From the NCBI GenBank assembly GCA_024195585.1, contig SWBL01000117.1, positions 1-64,000 of the forward strand: a stretch of DNA of 64,000 nt, written 5' to 3'. Every line of letters starts with the position of its first letter. The stretch's first letter is position 1. The notes below the pieces were generated by a model that had not been told where the DNA came from, searched no databases, and saw nothing but the letters and a program-made list of their open reading frames with translations. This DNA comes from Aureobasidium sp. EXF-3400 (taxonomy: Eukaryota > Ascomycota > Dothideomycetes > Dothideales > Saccotheciaceae). Both the position numbers and the translations under genes were made by a program. Of the stretch, positions 53,867-64,000 are shown one piece after another.

Positions 53867-54531
53867 AGCCGAAGTCGCTCGTCGGAATGTGTGCGTCGCT
53901 TTCTCCTGTGCAGGGCCACCACCCTCAGTCTTAGGTGTTTCTCGTTAGGGAGTACGGCCAGGCGTAGCCATGTCACGACCACGACCGAATAAAGTGACCA
54001 GGTCAATTATGTGTCATGCCCAGCGCTGCTTGTTCCTTCCTTATCTGGACGACGACGGACAAGCCAATCTTCAACCCAGCGCGCACGTGCTTTCTTACCT
54101 GAATTACTCACGGCCGCTACATCCAAGGACCCACTTGGTCCTCTGGTCTTTGTTTCCTTTGTCAAGGCCTCTTTGTTCTCGAGCCGAGTGTGACCAACAT
54201 GCTTGCACAATGCTACATGACACAGATTCTGTTTGAAGAAGCAAAATAATATTCAAAAGTGGTACTCAGTACTGTCCGATTGACAATCGGTGCTTCTTCC
54301 TGCTCGAACATAAAATCAAAAACGCCTGCCCAAGAGAGTATCACAGAAGATTCCTCCCACAACGCCTGCGCAATGTTTCGTTAAATGTAGGCACAGGGCT
54401 CTACTACCCATGCCCATAGTGCTGCTCAATCTCACAAATACCTAAGCTCTTTCTACTCGGCCCAAAAGGATATCATTGCCGGGAAAAAAAAGCTTCCAGA
54501 GAACATATGCCGTGTAAATCCAGTTTCATAA
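53867..54531. other. Intergenic region (5' leader of the carrier, 3' flank of SamB)
   Basis: Contains the upstream mini-frame at 53945-53971, then sequence of about 550 bases with no gene. Small plus and minus frames here lack motifs. Confidence 0.5.
53945..53971 (-). other. Upstream in-frame mini-ORF of the SLC35F5-like gene
   Basis: ATG at 53971 encodes MATPGRTP, then TAA. The frame is the same as that of the carrier start at 53866, and the 26 codons between the TAA and that ATG read coherently (RETPKTEGGG, then PAQEKATHTFRRATSA). Either the TAA is a nonsense change that forces use of the inner ATG, or this is a short upstream ORF that tunes translation. Confidence 0.5.
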
Positions 54532-56469
54532 TCAAGAATGATGCGCTCGAGAGCGTGATGATTCGCCTCGTGTTGTTGAAGCTCCTGCTGTTACCGTCGC
54601 TCCTTCGCCCTGTGCGTGATGGTTGGACCGCTGGTGCGAATGCGAGTGCGAATGGTGGTGGTGATGCCGAGAGTTCTCTCCTTCTTTGCCCTCTTCGGCT
54701 GCTACGCACCAGAATCGATGACTGCCCCAAGCGCCCTTTTGGCACTCTTTACTGCAGTACTTGGTGCGTCGGCAACGTCTGCATTTAGCAAATTGCCGTG
54801 TGTACTCTTCCCACTTGCCACACTTCCAGTATGCACATTGACGAATACCTCCTCGACTTTCATCTTTACGACAAAGGTTACGCATCACGACTCCCGCCCA
54901 GTATTGCATCGTGTCGCTCTGTTGAGCCGAAGTTGGTAACAAAGATTGACGAGAGCTCGAGCATCGCACAGTGAACTTTTCGATCAGGGGGAAAATGTTG
55001 TAAGCGGGCTGTTCCACAAACTCATTGTCCCACGCCTCTTCGAGCTCTGCTTGGGAAGGGCCCGTGAAGGGAACAGATGGGTCGTAATCGGCATCCAGTG
55101 TGCGTAGCTCGGAATCAATATTGAGGCGGGGAACGAGGTGAGAAGCCTGGAAGTATGAACGGAGGTTGCAGTATTTTGAGACGTAGGCGAGTAGTTGAAG
55201 GGACATGATGACATCTTCGTCACGGGGAAGGGCGGCGGCAAGAGGAGCTGGAGCCGAGACAAAGGGTACACCAGCACGCGGAGCCATGAGTGCTGGTGGA
55301 GTAGCGTTAACAATATCGACAGAAGGAAGTTGCTGGGCAGGTGCGAATCCGGGTTGAGCTTGAGTTGGGGTCTGGGTGTTGGTGCTACCATCCTGCGCCG
55401 AGGCGTGGCTGATGAAAGCGTCTGACTCTGACACATCAACGGTTGGCACACCTAGAGCAACAGGAGTAGCGCTGCCTTCAAGCATGGTCTCATCATTAAC
55501 GATATCCTGCATGGAAATATCGTTCTGAATATCAACCATAGGCTCTGGTGACGTCTCCGCTGTATCCGAGGTGTCTTGGACAGCATCATCACTTTGTTCA
55601 TCTTCCCAGTTGCCAGAAATGGATAGTTGATGGCGGATCGATGGTCTTCTGCGTCCAAGGCTAGAACGAGGACTAGTCGGGGCCGTCGCGCTTGGCGTAG
55701 TAGGCGACTGTGGTTGTGAGCTCAACTCGGCGTTCAGATTGGGTAGCATCGATGGCAGACGGTCAGCATCTCGCACTGGACGTAGCGTCTGACGCGAGGC
55801 TTGCTCTGAGCGAATCTGTGGAGATGATTGTGGGCGGATGTCGTGCATCGGAGTGTGGCGGCCAAAGTCGAGTCTGGTGCTGCGTAGAGACGGCTGCTGT
55901 GAGTCCACCATAGGCTGATCGTCAGTAGCAGAGATATCAATTGGTGGCGGGACTGATCTTCGAGGCGTGCGATCTGATCTGGGCTGGTAAGGGGAGCGAC
56001 TTGCGCGGGGAGGAGTCTGAAGGTTGGGAAAGGGGTTGAAGTTGGCCGGAGTGCGTCTTGCGTCTTCATCGGCCCTCTTCTTCAGCTTCTCCATGGCGCG
56101 GATGTAGTTGTCAAGGAGAGTGGCTACCACAGGTACCATGTCGGCCTCAACAACACGAGTTCGTACGGCTTCGGAGCCTCTGACACCAATGTTGAAAACA
56201 CACTGGAAAGCCAGATTCCATTTCCAACTCTCCATGGCATCTTTGCTCCTGCCTTCTTTCAGAATGCAGACCAGACGTTCAACGCCGCCGTCTACAGTGA
56301 GGATGTCGCGGATACGTGCGGATGACGTAGTGAGGTAGGTGAGGTTGTTGAGTGAGTTGATCAAGGGGAGGGTCGAGGTGCAATCAAGAGCGCGACGGTC
56401 ATAGAGGGCAGGCGTAATGCCGACCGAGGCCTTGTTCGCGCTCGGGATGCTGAAGTTGGCCTCACGCAT
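54532..56469 (-). CDS. samB: MYND zinc finger protein SamB/Mub1
   Basis: A single exon of 645 residues. The N-terminus MREANFSIPSANKASVGITP and LINSLNNLTYLTTSSARIRD starts an armadillo-like helical domain (about 1-150). A long disordered middle of Pro/Ser/Gln follows (about 150-440), then a second helical part. The MYND zinc finger lies near 555-600: CAYWKCGKWEEY, then CRRCRRTKYCSKECQKGAW and HRFWC, with the eight Cys/His ligands in place. The tail is His-rich (five His in a row). SamB in Aspergillus nidulans affects hyphal morphogenesis, and yeast Mub1 partners Ubr2 to degrade Rpn4. The assignment rests on the conserved N-terminus plus MYND. Confidence 0.9.
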   Translation of the reverse strand: MREANFSIPSANKASVGITPALYDRRALDCTSTLPLINSLNNLTYLTTSSARIRDILTVDGGVERLVCILKEGRSKDAMESWKWNLAFQCVFNIGVRGSEAVRTRVVEADMVPVVATLLDNYIRAMEKLKKRADEDARRTPANFNPFPNLQTPPRASRSPYQPRSDRTPRRSVPPPIDISATDDQPMVDSQQPSLRSTRLDFGRHTPMHDIRPQSSPQIRSEQASRQTLRPVRDADRLPSMLPNLNAELSSQPQSPTTPSATAPTSPRSSLGRRRPSIRHQLSISGNWEDEQSDDAVQDTSDTAETSPEPMVDIQNDISMQDIVNDETMLEGSATPVALGVPTVDVSESDAFISHASAQDGSTNTQTPTQAQPGFAPAQQLPSVDIVNATPPALMAPRAGVPFVSAPAPLAAALPRDEDVIMSLQLLAYVSKYCNLRSYFQASHLVPRLNIDSELRTLDADYDPSVPFTGPSQAELEEAWDNEFVEQPAYNIFPLIEKFTVRCSSSRQSLLPTSAQQSDTMQYWAGVVMRNLCRKDESRGGIRQCAYWKCGKWEEYTRQFAKCRRCRRTKYCSKECQKGAWGSHRFWCVAAEEGKEGENSRHHHHHSHSHSHQRSNHHAQGEGATVTAGASTTRGESSRSRAHHS

Positions 56470-57996
56470 GATGGGAAGATTCGAAAGGAGATGGCAACAA
56501 CAAAGACTGTGGACAAGGCGTCAGCGGCTGATTATGACGGACCATGTCGACGAAAGACTCACCAGAGCTACACACAACACCAGCAATGCAACGAATCAAT
56601 CAAGACCAAACACCAGCCATGCAATTCCAGTCGGGTTCAATTCGAGTCACAACAGGCGTCGACACCCAACGCCAAGAATAAACCGCTTGCCTTCGAGGGA
56701 CGCCTCAGGTATCCTTGTGGTATTTCAAAAGCAGTCTCGCCTGCCTGGTATCGGAGGGCGGGTGACGGGATAAACTGAAGCCTCGATGTGTAGGGAGTCG
56801 GCGGTGACTCTGAGACTCGTTGGCGTGTAGCGGAGATGGCCGAGGGCGAATTGAGTGTCGGGGGTCGAGTCGGACTTGGTAGAAGAGATGGGGTTAAGAA
56901 CTGCAAGTGTATACAATGCAAGCTAAAGTCGTGTCGTTCGTAACATGCGGCGATGGAGATGAGATTGTTGATGACGGATGATGGATGATGGGAGGGGAAG
57001 GGGAGGGAAAACTCGATAGGAGTCGAGAGCCGGAGCGTTGACAGAGGATGAGACGAAGACGGTCCAAGGACGTCCTGAGTGACGCTCGGCAAGCCAAGCC
57101 GCGACTTCTGCAACCCATTTAATTTAATCACAAGAAGGACCAATTTTCCCCCTTCTCCGCCTATAATTTCCCTGCCACTTCTTTGCTCTGCAATAGCAAT
57201 GCCTACTCGCACACTCCATGGTCTTGTTAACTATCCCTCGCGGCGTGGGAGAAATGCTCTCTCCTTTTCCCACGCACTTTCCTTTCAGAGCATGACCAAC
57301 GCGGGAGCTTAATTGATTCCCTCCCCAGTTAGCCTGCCTCGCCACATGCGGCGTTCGGCTAGGCAAGACTCATGAAATGCTGATCTTCTGAGGCCTTGCC
57401 CTGCCCTGCCCACCTAACTTCCACGCCGCTGTCTCAACCCAGCCAAATCAACAACCGTCATTAGAAATACGCCAGAAACAAATGACGACCGAGAACACCG
57501 CGGCTGTTGTCCGCCCTTCCAACCGTCTCCCAGCCAAACCACCCGGAAACGCCTACCTGCCTGCCTGCTTACACCATCACCCATCCATGATCCGTTTCCC
57601 ATTCATGCATTGTCTGGTGAGCACACATGTACAACGCGCTTGCCCTTGGCATCGAGCTCGCCCATCTGCGATTGCCCATGCCGAACATGCCGAGCACGGT
57701 CCGCCTTTGTGCCAATCACGCGACAAGAAGGAACAGCGCTGCAAGTCATGTTTCTTTTCTTCTTGCAGCGACTCGAACGAACCATTTCACTGTGCTGATC
57801 AACCCATGTTCCGCCTTCAAAAACGTTCATGCATGCTATTCCCGTGATGCGTCGCTTGTACACCTATTTTGTTTCCTACTTCTCTCACCTGCAGGAGAAA
57901 AACAAGAACACGCATATTCGTTGGATAAGAGAGAACAGAGACAACGGCTCCAAAGATAGAAAAACTACGTTCGAGATAGCCAACAAAACTAGAGAT
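56470..57996. other. Long intergenic region
   Basis: About 1.5 kb between two minus-strand genes. It should carry the SamB promoter and leader and the 3' flank of the flippase gene. Frames up to 191 codons exist here (56637-57212) but are low-complexity with no motif. No RNA gene or repeat was recognised. Confidence 0.5.
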
Positions 57997-60900
57997 TTAC
58001 TTCTTATCCATATCGATACCTCCTTTCTTCACCGATCCAAATCTCCTAGACAGCATCTCTTGAATATCGGTTGAAGCCCTCTTAGGGCCGTCCGCAACAA
58101 AGATTGTCTGCTCTTCCAACACCACACCTGACTTTGCATCTCCTTCCTCCATAACTCGTGGTCTGTTCAAGAGATCCTGAATCTCGTTCTCGCGCATTGT
58201 TTGCACTTCATTCTCGCGCTGCTGCTCGAAACTCGATTTCTTCGTGCCGTGATGCCAACCCGCTTGCAGTTCCATCGCAGCCGCTTCCTCGAATCGCTTT
58301 CGGATCTCCAAGTCACGCTCGTACATTTGGAAGAGATCCACATCGGTCGCAAAGTATGCTGTTTTCAAGCTCTTGACTCCAAACTCGAACCACATGGTTG
58401 CTACAACGATTAGCAGCAAAGTGAGCCACCAGAGCAAGTTGTCGCCGAATCTGACAAAGAAGCTGTCCTTGACATTGTAGGTGTAATTGTTGACATAGAT
58501 CGAGGCGAGAATGATCATCCACAGGAACCACCCGCCTACAGACAGCACACAGGCTATCACGGTCATGATAGACTTGTTGTGGTTCTCAATGACTTGCAAC
58601 TTCATCGAGATCAAGATGATACATGCAGTAAATGACAAAGATCCGAGCGCGTATAGTCCTTGGTCCTTGGTAAAGGAGGCCTGAGCGTAGAGTCCGAACA
58701 TGATAAAGTATATCATGATCGCCTCGCTCGATGCCATGAAGATCCAAGCAAAGAAAATCTTGAAGTTGAAGCCTCCGTTTCGCTGACCTTTGGTGTATAA
58801 TTCAGGAACTGCTATCAGCGTCTGAGGCAACAGGTCTTTCTCGAATACGCCAAGGAAGATGACTGGAAGACTGGTAAACAGCGTATTGAACATACTGAGC
58901 GACCAAGATTCGTACAATGATGTACCGGTGTAGCCTGTCCAGCGTTGGTAGAGTGCCTGAGTAAGATAGAACATAAACTCTTTCCAGAATGTGCCGACAG
59001 TGTATTTGCAAATACGGATATAGTTCCAGTGTCCATGAACCAGAAGCAGTTTTACAAGGAAGCGGAACTGAGCAATGGAATAGTCCGAGGTGCGAGCTGC
59101 TTGTAGGCCTTCTTTTCCAGTGATACCGATACCGACGTGTGCTTCTTGGATCATAGCAATATCATTCGCGCCGTCTCCTATGGCTAGCGTGATGCTATTC
59201 TTGACTTTCCGTCGCACAGCCGACACAAGACCGGCTTTTTGACTTGGTGATGCACGGCAACAGATGACAGAGTCTGCGAGAACTGCAAGCTCAAAGAAGA
59301 GCTTATTCAAGTACTCATCTTCCTCAATCAGAGCCAGTGTCTGGCCATCAATGACTACGACTGAGTGCGCTACCTTGTTGTTGTTGATATCAAGTATGGT
59401 AGTCGCGATACGCTGTTCCACTCGTCCAGTCTCGTGGTCTAGGATTGTGACGGCCGAGTAGTCCTTGATAAGACGACAAGAATGACCAATGTTGATCGCC
59501 GTCTCTCTCTTGTCTCCTGTCAACATCCACATCTTGATATTGGCACGTCTCAGTTTGTCGATGGCTTCTGGTACACCTTTTTGGAGTTTGTCCTCAATGG
59601 CAGTGGCGCCACCAAGATCAAGGTCTCTTTCAATGATCTCACCTGCGTCCTCGATCATCTGTTGACGATTTACAAGACTTGTTGCGGCGTCATGGTACAC
59701 CTTCTTCCAACCTAAGTACTCTTGCTCGTCAAGGAACCGGTATGCGTATAGCAAAGTACGAAGACCCTCAGTAGCAAAGTCATTGATATGTTGGAAACAG
59801 CGTTCAGTAACTGTAGCCTCGTCCGTGGCAAGCGACTCTTCAACAAGCTCGTCTTGTTCGAAATCATCGTACTGTAGCGAGCTACGGGCTTCGGAGGGAG
59901 CAAGTGAGTGTCGACCTTGCATATGAGTCGAGGGTCGTGGAGAGTAATGAACACTCGTCTCCTCATCATATACGTCGACCTCGCTCTCGCGTTCTTTGAG
60001 CCAATGGTCCAGCTCATCACGGATAGGCTGCAGTTTAGCATTTCCCATGCTGGTACGAGGAATACCGCCTATACTAGGTCGGCCGATCGACAGTGAGAAG
60101 CTTGGCCTTGAAAAGCTGGGTCGTGCGAAGCTCGAACGCTCATGCTGTTCGCTCTTGCGACGAATAGCTTCCTGTGCTTCCAAGCTTTTGCGCATGCTCG
60201 TCCGCTTTTCGATTTCGACCATCTTCTGATTTGCCAGAGAAGCGAGCTTAAGGCGTTGCATGACAATGGTATCAGCTCCCTTGCAAATCACACAGACACG
60301 TCCGTCGGGAAAGCGAACGGTTACAGACATCCGCTTTCGCTTGCTTGAGAATTCTATGACATCCAAGATCTGATATTGCTCCAGAACAGGCTCATGGTTC
60401 ATGCCATTGGGAAAGGTCTTGATGGTCAAGATGGCAGATTCTCGGTTGACGGCCAGATACCCGAGCTCTTGCGCTGCTCTCACAAGAGCAAGCTCATCGG
60501 GCGAAGATGCCTGGAAGTCTATCTTGCCATCCTCCTGTGTCTCAGGCAAGCATGTATGACACAATGCCATCGACAACAGGAGCATACGAGCTTTCTTTGC
60601 GAACAGCGTGAAAGGCTTTCGTTGTATGTAGCGAATCATTGTCTTCGTACTGAGCTCAGGCTGAGCCTTTCCAGGTCTTGCAGATGAGGTCCATTGTGAA
60701 GTCGACTTACGACCATGTTCGCTGAACTCAATCTGGTCATCTGCGCCATCGAACTTGTGTGTGGATGTCATGATGGAGGTGGTCGACTTGCGAACCGGCT
60801 TCTTGCCTTTGTCCTTGCGACTTCTTTTCTTGTGAATGAGCATCTCGGAGTCGTCTTGCTTATCCTGCAAATCGACGTCGTGCAGCCAGGCCGTACCCGC

Positions 60901-63013
60901 GACACTGAGTTTGCGAAACTTCATCACGTTGTCTGTTAAAGTTCCAGTCTTGTCAGAGAAAACATAGCTGACCTGACCCAGTTCTTCGTTGATGGTAGAT
61001 GTCCGCGCCTCAAATGGAGTGTTGGTGACTTCATCGTACATGTCGATGTCGTTGAGCTGGATCATCTGCCAAACTTTGACAATCTCCATAGACACATAGA
61101 GTGAGAGAGGAATCATCGTGTTGAACATGATGACGAAACTGGTCAAGACCGGGAAAAAGGCGACTCTGGCGTTGATGAGGTACCATGAGTTGACTTCTGT
61201 ATCACTACGCCAGACCTGATATGCCACTGTGTTGAAGATCGCCAAGAGGACGACAAAGATAACAATGACGATGACGACTTTGTTGACAATAGCCTGTAGA
61301 GCAGGAGCCTTGATACGAGGGTTCTTGTTGGAGTTCATTCGGATCTTGCACTCCTCACCGCTGTAGATGACCATTCCATAAGCTTCGGAAGTGTTTCTCA
61401 AAATGCTGCCTCGGTATATGATCTCATTGTTGGTCAAGGGTGCTGTTTCGCCTTTCAGTGTCACTTTGCCTTCGAAGTTGTACAGATCGATGTTTGGGTC
61501 CTCGACAACGAAATGTGCATCGCAAGCAGAAATGTTCTCTGGCGTACTGCAATGTTTGGCCAGGTTTACTGGAGCCTGTTTGCTCTTGAGATTGGTTTCT
61601 CCATCCAAAGCCATTGTTTCGATGTATGCAATGCCGTTGTCGCCTTTTGACCTCAGCAAAACCAGATCGGCTGGAACAGATTCATCTCTCTCCAGTTTCA
61701 CAATGTCGCCGACCTGAAGGTTCTGCCACTTTGTCTTTGCCCAGTGGATCGGACCTCCGGTGTGAGCGTTACCCTCTTCGACTTGGGATTCGGATGTTGG
61801 CACTGGCTGATATGCATGTAGAACAGATGCTTCGCGGTTGTTCTCTGTTTTGTCCAAGCGATAACGCCGAAGATCGTCATAGCCTTCCTTACCCATAGAC
61901 AGAGCAACGAAAAACAGTAAGGGAATAATCGTGGTATACGCTGTAGCAATGTTACTATAATTGTCATGACACAATTGCACACCATTACTCACATCCAGTG
62001 GTACTGAGACCGGGTATCATTTGTAAAATAGAAATACAAAGGAAATAAAAATTGGCGAGTTTAGAGAATTGAGCGAAGAGTTGACGAGGCACAAAGTTCC
62101 AGGCGTTGTATCGACTGGAACGAATATGGTTCGTGATATAGGCTTTACCGGTTCGTTCGTCGAGTAGCGTAGTCTTTCGGGAAGCGTCCAGGTCAATATG
62201 TCTGCCATCTTTCGTTGGTGGGATCTCCTGGATGCGCAGGACAACCTTTCTAGCTTTGTGATATCCAGCCTTAATAGATCGCCAAGTCTTGTTGCGAGCA
62301 GTATGCTGCTGGATCCAGGATTGATAGTGCGGCAGGGCTCCTATGCCTTGCACGCCTTGACGCTGTTCAAACGTAGCAAGCTTGATATCTTGTTCTTCCA
62401 GATCACGATCGTCATCATCCATCTGGGCGACTTCGACTACAGTCTCCATGCTCTTCTTGCCCGAATGAGGAGTGACTGGGGTATGAGAGGATCCATGCTG
62501 GTTCGATGGGCCGATCGGAGCCATCTCGATTATAGAGGATGGCGAAGCGGGAGAATTGACAGAGCGGTCATGCATGTTGCGCTGGAAGAGCGAACTACGG
62601 AGCGAGTAGCCTCGCGCTCTCGTTTGGGGTGACAAGGGCGACATTTTGGGACGAGAATTGCTTGACGAAGATGCCGTGACTGAGCGGACAGATGAGTGTG
62701 CAGCTGCCGCATTGGTGTCGACGGAGAGATTTGGCCTTGTGTCCTCATCACTCTTCCTCTTCTTCCCTCGCGACGAGATATCCGGTCTCTGCTCTTGCAA
62801 GGAGAATCGCACTCGGGAAGGTTGTTCGCCAGTTTCGCGAACGGTATGGGTAGGAATGTCGGTACCAGATGTCGAAGGGTTGGATTTCGAGGGTTCGCCT
62901 GAAAGGCCATCGTAACGGGCATGGATTATGTCAAAGTCGTTGTGGTCGTAATGGGCAGAGTGTCTCCTCCGAACACCGCCCAAGTCGTCGGAGAGATCGT
63001 CATGGCCCGCCAT
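57997..63013 (-). CDS. P4-ATPase phospholipid flippase, Dnf3-like
   Basis: Exon 1 (61993-63013) joins exon 2 (57997-61940) across a 52-base intron; the join gives GLSTTGSYTTIIPLLFF, the family consensus for the second membrane helix. 1654 residues. N-terminal disordered region of about 260 residues; flippase start YITNHIRSSRYNAWNFVPRQ; DGET motif in ALDGETN near 453; membrane helix with IPLSLYVS; phosphorylation site DKTGT near 669; a Ser/Arg-rich insertion (RPSFSRPSFSLSIGRPS) near 910-990; hinge GDGANDIAMI near 1264; ten membrane helices in all. Flippases move phospholipids to the cytosolic leaflet with a Cdc50 partner. The long N-terminus and insertion suggest the Dnf3/DnfD branch, which I hold at moderate confidence. 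Confidence 0.92.
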
Positions 63014-63705
63014 TTCGGTGGACAGTAGAAAATGAACGGGAGAGTCGTTAGGTGTAGTTCTTCATAACAGGTCATGAGGGCATGTTCGTGTTCGCAGGAG
63101 GCAAGAGAACAGAGCGATTGAATGTTGCGGGCGCGGCTCCAACATGGAAACAATGAGGGTCTTGAATTCGTGGCTTGGTGACGTTGAACGCGCATTCATC
63201 ACCGAACCTTTTTAGACTGAATGTCACCCTCAACCTTCCTACCCTTCTGGGCAATCGTCTTATTGTCCATTGCGTTGCCGTTGCCCATTTCTCTCCAATA
63301 AACCCTATTCACTTGTATATCTTGTGCTGGACCGGCATCAAGCTCATTGTCGCATTCAGTCAAATACCCCAGCGTAGACGGCGAAACAGGGTTGACGTGC
63401 CTCGACCACGGGAAGGTCACTGCCACACCAGCCAAGAAGTCGAGACAACCCCGCGTGTGTGTGGGGGGTTCTCGGAATCTCCTCAGCTGATCTAACAATC
63501 CATCTCAGAAGTACCACTGCAATTGTTCTCAAGGTCATACATCTCAGAAACTCGACTCGTCAATCATATATCAATATCATAAACGCATAAATAGCTATAC
63601 ATGCTGTGTTCTTGAACTCCTAACCACATATCGTCCGTCTCTCATATCATTCATTCATTCATATCATGCTAGCGTCCGTCCTCTCTGCTTGTTCACTCGA
63701 TAACC
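63014..63705. other. Intergenic region (flippase promoter)
   Basis: About 690 bases, with a short ATTC tandem at about 63645-63662 near the right end. No gene is recognised. Confidence 0.5.
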
Positions 63706-64000
63706 TTACTCAGCCTGATCCTGTTCGCTCGTAGGTATATTTCCACGTTGAGCAACCGCTCTCTGTTGTCGACGTGTTTGCACATAGCGATTACCATCTT
63801 GTCCTCGTAGACGGTTGTGTTTGCTCGCGAGCCTATCGTTCGTGTCCATTGCCTTCATTATTCTTCCTTGGTACGTTTTCTTCTCCTCGCTCGTGCGGAA
63901 GACTATACTGACTCTGCCTGCAGGAATGTCATACCACACATGGCTAGGCATAAACTCTTTCCACTCGAGAACAATCTTGGGTATCAGTCTGGTACTCCAG
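63706..64000 (-). CDS. Partial gene, 3' end only, runs off the right edge
   Basis: An open frame from the window edge to a stop at 63706 encodes the last 97 residues: a hydrophobic-then-basic start (LIPKIVLEWKEFMP), HVWYDIPAGRVSIVFRTSEE, then a basic, Gln/Arg-rich tail (RLRGQDGN, RYVQTRRQQRAVAQRG). The start, and probably exons, lie beyond the window. I do not recognise the family. Confidence 0.55.
   Translation of the reverse strand, partial: WSTRLIPKIVLEWKEFMPSHVWYDIPAGRVSIVFRTSEEKKTYQGRIMKAMDTNDRLASKHNRLRGQDGNRYVQTRRQQRAVAQRGNIPTSEQDQAE

Noticed and set aside
56637..57212. 191-codon minus-strand frame
   Set aside because: Low-complexity and Ser/Pro/Thr-rich, upstream of SamB; fits a pyrimidine/purine-biased leader.
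1..64000. CRISPR array, prophage, ribosomal RNA, integron
   Set aside because: No spaced direct repeats of CRISPR type, no phage genes and no rRNA; the DNA is eukaryotic with spliceosomal introns.

Overview
The window looks like part of a filamentous ascomycete chromosome (Pezizomycotina, plausibly a Dothideomycete; the class is inferred, not proven). Genes are compact and carry introns of about 41-70 bases (one of 147) with GTAAGT-like donors and CTAAC/CTGAC branch sites. Gene types typical of this group are present: a Ure2-like GST, a SamB MYND protein, a DUF2406 protein, a full-length ABCC pump, a Dnf3-like flippase and a Fun30 remodeller. The left 1.45 kb is TA-rich with almost no CpA/TpG, the footprint of repeat-induced point mutation (RIP) on a dead repeat. 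I see no virus, no CRISPR array and no prokaryotic operon.

Layout. 1-1.45 kb: RIP-degraded repeat. 1.58-1.9 kb: relic resembling an aspartate racemase. 2.2-4.0 kb: DHA2-type MFS exporter. 4.79-4.92 kb: a tRNA gene with an interrupted anticodon arm. 5.2-5.9 kb: lysine-rich hypothetical protein. 7.0-8.0 kb: membrane-anchored hemerythrin-like protein. 8.2-10.0 kb: a decaying stretch with a broken minus-strand gene, an F-box N-terminus and a 23-bp minisatellite. 10.3-12.4 kb: Vms1/ANKZF1 homologue (ribosome quality control). 12.7-14.5 kb: secreted N-glycosylated protein, divergent from a 15.0-16.7 kb amino acid/choline-type permease. 17.5-18.1 kb: small secreted six-cysteine protein. 18.1-18.9 kb: GST. 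19.3-19.9 kb: hypothetical. 20.7-22.4 kb: BTB-domain protein. 23.4-23.9 kb: cysteine-rich putative GPI wall protein. 24.0-24.3 kb: truncated aldo/keto reductase. 24.9-27.1 kb: flavodoxin-less CPR-like FAD/NADPH reductase.

From 28 kb on the content is mostly conserved housekeeping: Cdc37 and a mitochondrial Mdl-type ABC half-transporter (divergent); clathrin light chain and an Rtt103-like CID protein (divergent); an unidentified nuclear-looking protein; a DUF2406 protein; Vma21 and a Fun30 SNF2 remodeller (divergent); an SDR and a full-length ABCC pump (convergent, about 40 bases apart); a DMT/SLC35F-type carrier; SamB; a P4-ATPase flippase; and the 3' end of another gene cut by the window edge.

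I see no tight biosynthetic cluster. The functional threads are export and detoxification (MFS, GST, ABCC, SDR), membrane traffic (clathrin light chain, flippase, Vma21) and proteostasis (Cdc37, Vms1). Splice sites were chosen by eye from frame continuity and donor, branch and acceptor motifs. Multi-exon coordinates are models, not cDNA-verified.
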